Source: Clostridium nigeriense
GTDB lineage: Bacteria > Bacillota > Clostridia > Clostridiales > Clostridiaceae
Reading direction: 5' to 3'
Assembly (NCBI RefSeq): GCF_900086595.1
Contig: NZ_LT575472.1
Span: 965,046-1,029,045 of the forward strand
Length of the DNA: 64,000 nucleotides
The notes beneath the pieces are model-generated. The model saw nothing but the letters and a program-made list of their open reading frames with translations. It did not search any database and had not been told where the DNA came from. The position numbers and the translations under genes were made by a program. Below are positions 63,147-64,000 of the stretch, in pieces. Numbering within the stretch: the stretch's first letter is position 1; the number at the start of each line of letters is the position of its first letter.

Positions 63147-64000
63147 ATGATGATTAATAAAAGGCTAATAAATTTATGTAGCCAATCCAAGAAATACATA
63201 GTTCTTACTATATTAGCAAATTGGATATCCATAATATGTAATATTATTACTATTATACTTGTTGGACAATTTATAAATAGGATTTATTCGGGAGGAATAA
63301 CTACTTTAAATTTAGGTGATATTTTAAAACCTGGAGTTATAATAATTGGACTTTTAATTATAAGATTTATTTGCAACATATTATATGCTAAGTTTTCTAA
63401 TTTAGCTTCTTCAGAGGCAAGAACAATTTTAAGAGAACTTGTGTATAAGAAGTTACTTAAATTAGGTACTGGCTATAGTGGTGTTGAAAGTACATCATCT
63501 ATTGTTCAAGTAATGGTAGAAGGTGTAGAACAACTTGAAATATATTTTGGTAAGTATTTACCACAATTTTTCTATTCACTATTAGTTCCGGTTACATTGT
63601 TTATATTTATGAGCTTTATATCATTTAAAGCAGCCCTTGTATTTATACTTTGTGTGCCTCTTATTCCTATTTCAATAATTGCAATAATGAAAATAGCAAA
63701 GAGAATTTTAAAGGATTATTGGAAAAGTTATTCTGACTTAGGTGGAAGTTTCTTAGAGAATCTTCAAGGTCTTACAACATTAAAGGTATTTGATATTGAT
63801 GAAGAAAGACATGAAAAGATGAATATAGAAGCTGAAAAGTTTAGAAAAATAACAATGAAGGTTTTAAGTATGCAGTTAAATTCTATTACAATAATGGATT
63901 TAGTTGCTTTTGGTGGTGCAGCAGCAGGAACTATAGTTGCTTTAATTCAATTGAAAAATGGAGATTTGCTACCAGGAAGTTTACTTATAATAATACTTTT
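63147..64000 (+). CDS. ABC exporter membrane/ATPase protein, CydD-like (3' partial)
   Basis: Only the N-terminal transmembrane domain is in the window. From ATG 63147 it reads MMINKRLINLCSQSKKYIVLTILANW, then about five to six helices. ENLQGLTTLKVFDIDEERHEKM is the conserved cytosolic coupling loop of type I ABC exporters, with the TLKVF form common in CydD/CydC-like proteins. AAGGGGGAA precedes the start. The ATPase domain is expected beyond 64000. Two Fur-box-like sites upstream imply iron control, hinting at a heme, siderophore or thiol-related substrate; that is inference. Confidence 0.85.
   Translation, partial: MMINKRLINLCSQSKKYIVLTILANWISIICNIITIILVGQFINRIYSGGITTLNLGDILKPGVIIIGLLIIRFICNILYAKFSNLASSEARTILRELVYKKLLKLGTGYSGVESTSSIVQVMVEGVEQLEIYFGKYLPQFFYSLLVPVTLFIFMSFISFKAALVFILCVPLIPISIIAIMKIAKRILKDYWKSYSDLGGSFLENLQGLTTLKVFDIDEERHEKMNIEAEKFRKITMKVLSMQLNSITIMDLVAFGGAAAGTIVALIQLKNGDLLPGSLLIIIL

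Overview
The window is about 64 kb of very AT-rich DNA. Codon use, strong GGAGG-type ribosome binding sites, a Ger-type spore germination receptor, BrnQ, FeoAB and a YtrA-like GntR regulator all point to an anaerobic endospore-forming Firmicute, most likely Clostridium sensu stricto. The species cannot be named from the sequence. No rRNA, tRNA, transposase, prophage or CRISPR array was seen.

Positions 1-30250 hold a large surface-polysaccharide locus. From the left come a WbpE-type aminotransferase (cut by the window edge), a WbpA-type UDP-GlcNAc dehydrogenase, a GT2 glycosyltransferase and a UDP-glucose dehydrogenase. Then comes what looks like a full GDP-route legionaminic acid set (legH/neuD-like, legI, legG, ptmE, legB, legC and, after an interruption, legF). 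The interruption is a 1466-residue secreted cell-wall hydrolase with a glucosaminidase domain, nine tandem 96-residue repeats and an amidase domain. It has its own promoter and terminator. The rest supplies a Wzx flippase, a CapD/WbpM-type dehydratase, a very AT-rich block (GT-B-like protein, FemAB-like GNAT protein, deacetylase-like protein, Wzy polymerase, GT4), an inverted wecB, another glycosyltransferase, a PglC-type initiating phosphoglycosyl transferase and a Gfo/Idh/MocA oxidoreductase. Together these could make, assemble and flip a legionaminate- and uronate-containing capsule or wall polymer.

Positions 30270-45450 are mixed chromosome: a GntR/ABC operon, brnQ, an LpxD-like acyltransferase, galU, a lone O-antigen-ligase-like gene and trpS. 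A six-gene cluster (39145-45012) then joins a sugar-type ABC importer to a UbiA-family prenyltransferase and a cytosolic THI5/NMT1-fold protein; its first gene appears to use an ATT start codon. Two small genes on the minus strand follow.

Positions 45649-64000 carry a divergent gerKB / gerKA-gerKC germination locus, a GAF-GGDEF diguanylate cyclase, a small P-loop protein, tyrS, a two-component system with a tandem pair of TPR lipoproteins, an orphan FliK-like/FlhB-C pair, a phosphoesterase, feoA-feoB behind a Fur-box promoter, a zinc-ribbon protein, and the start of an ABC exporter behind a promoter with two Fur-box-like sites.
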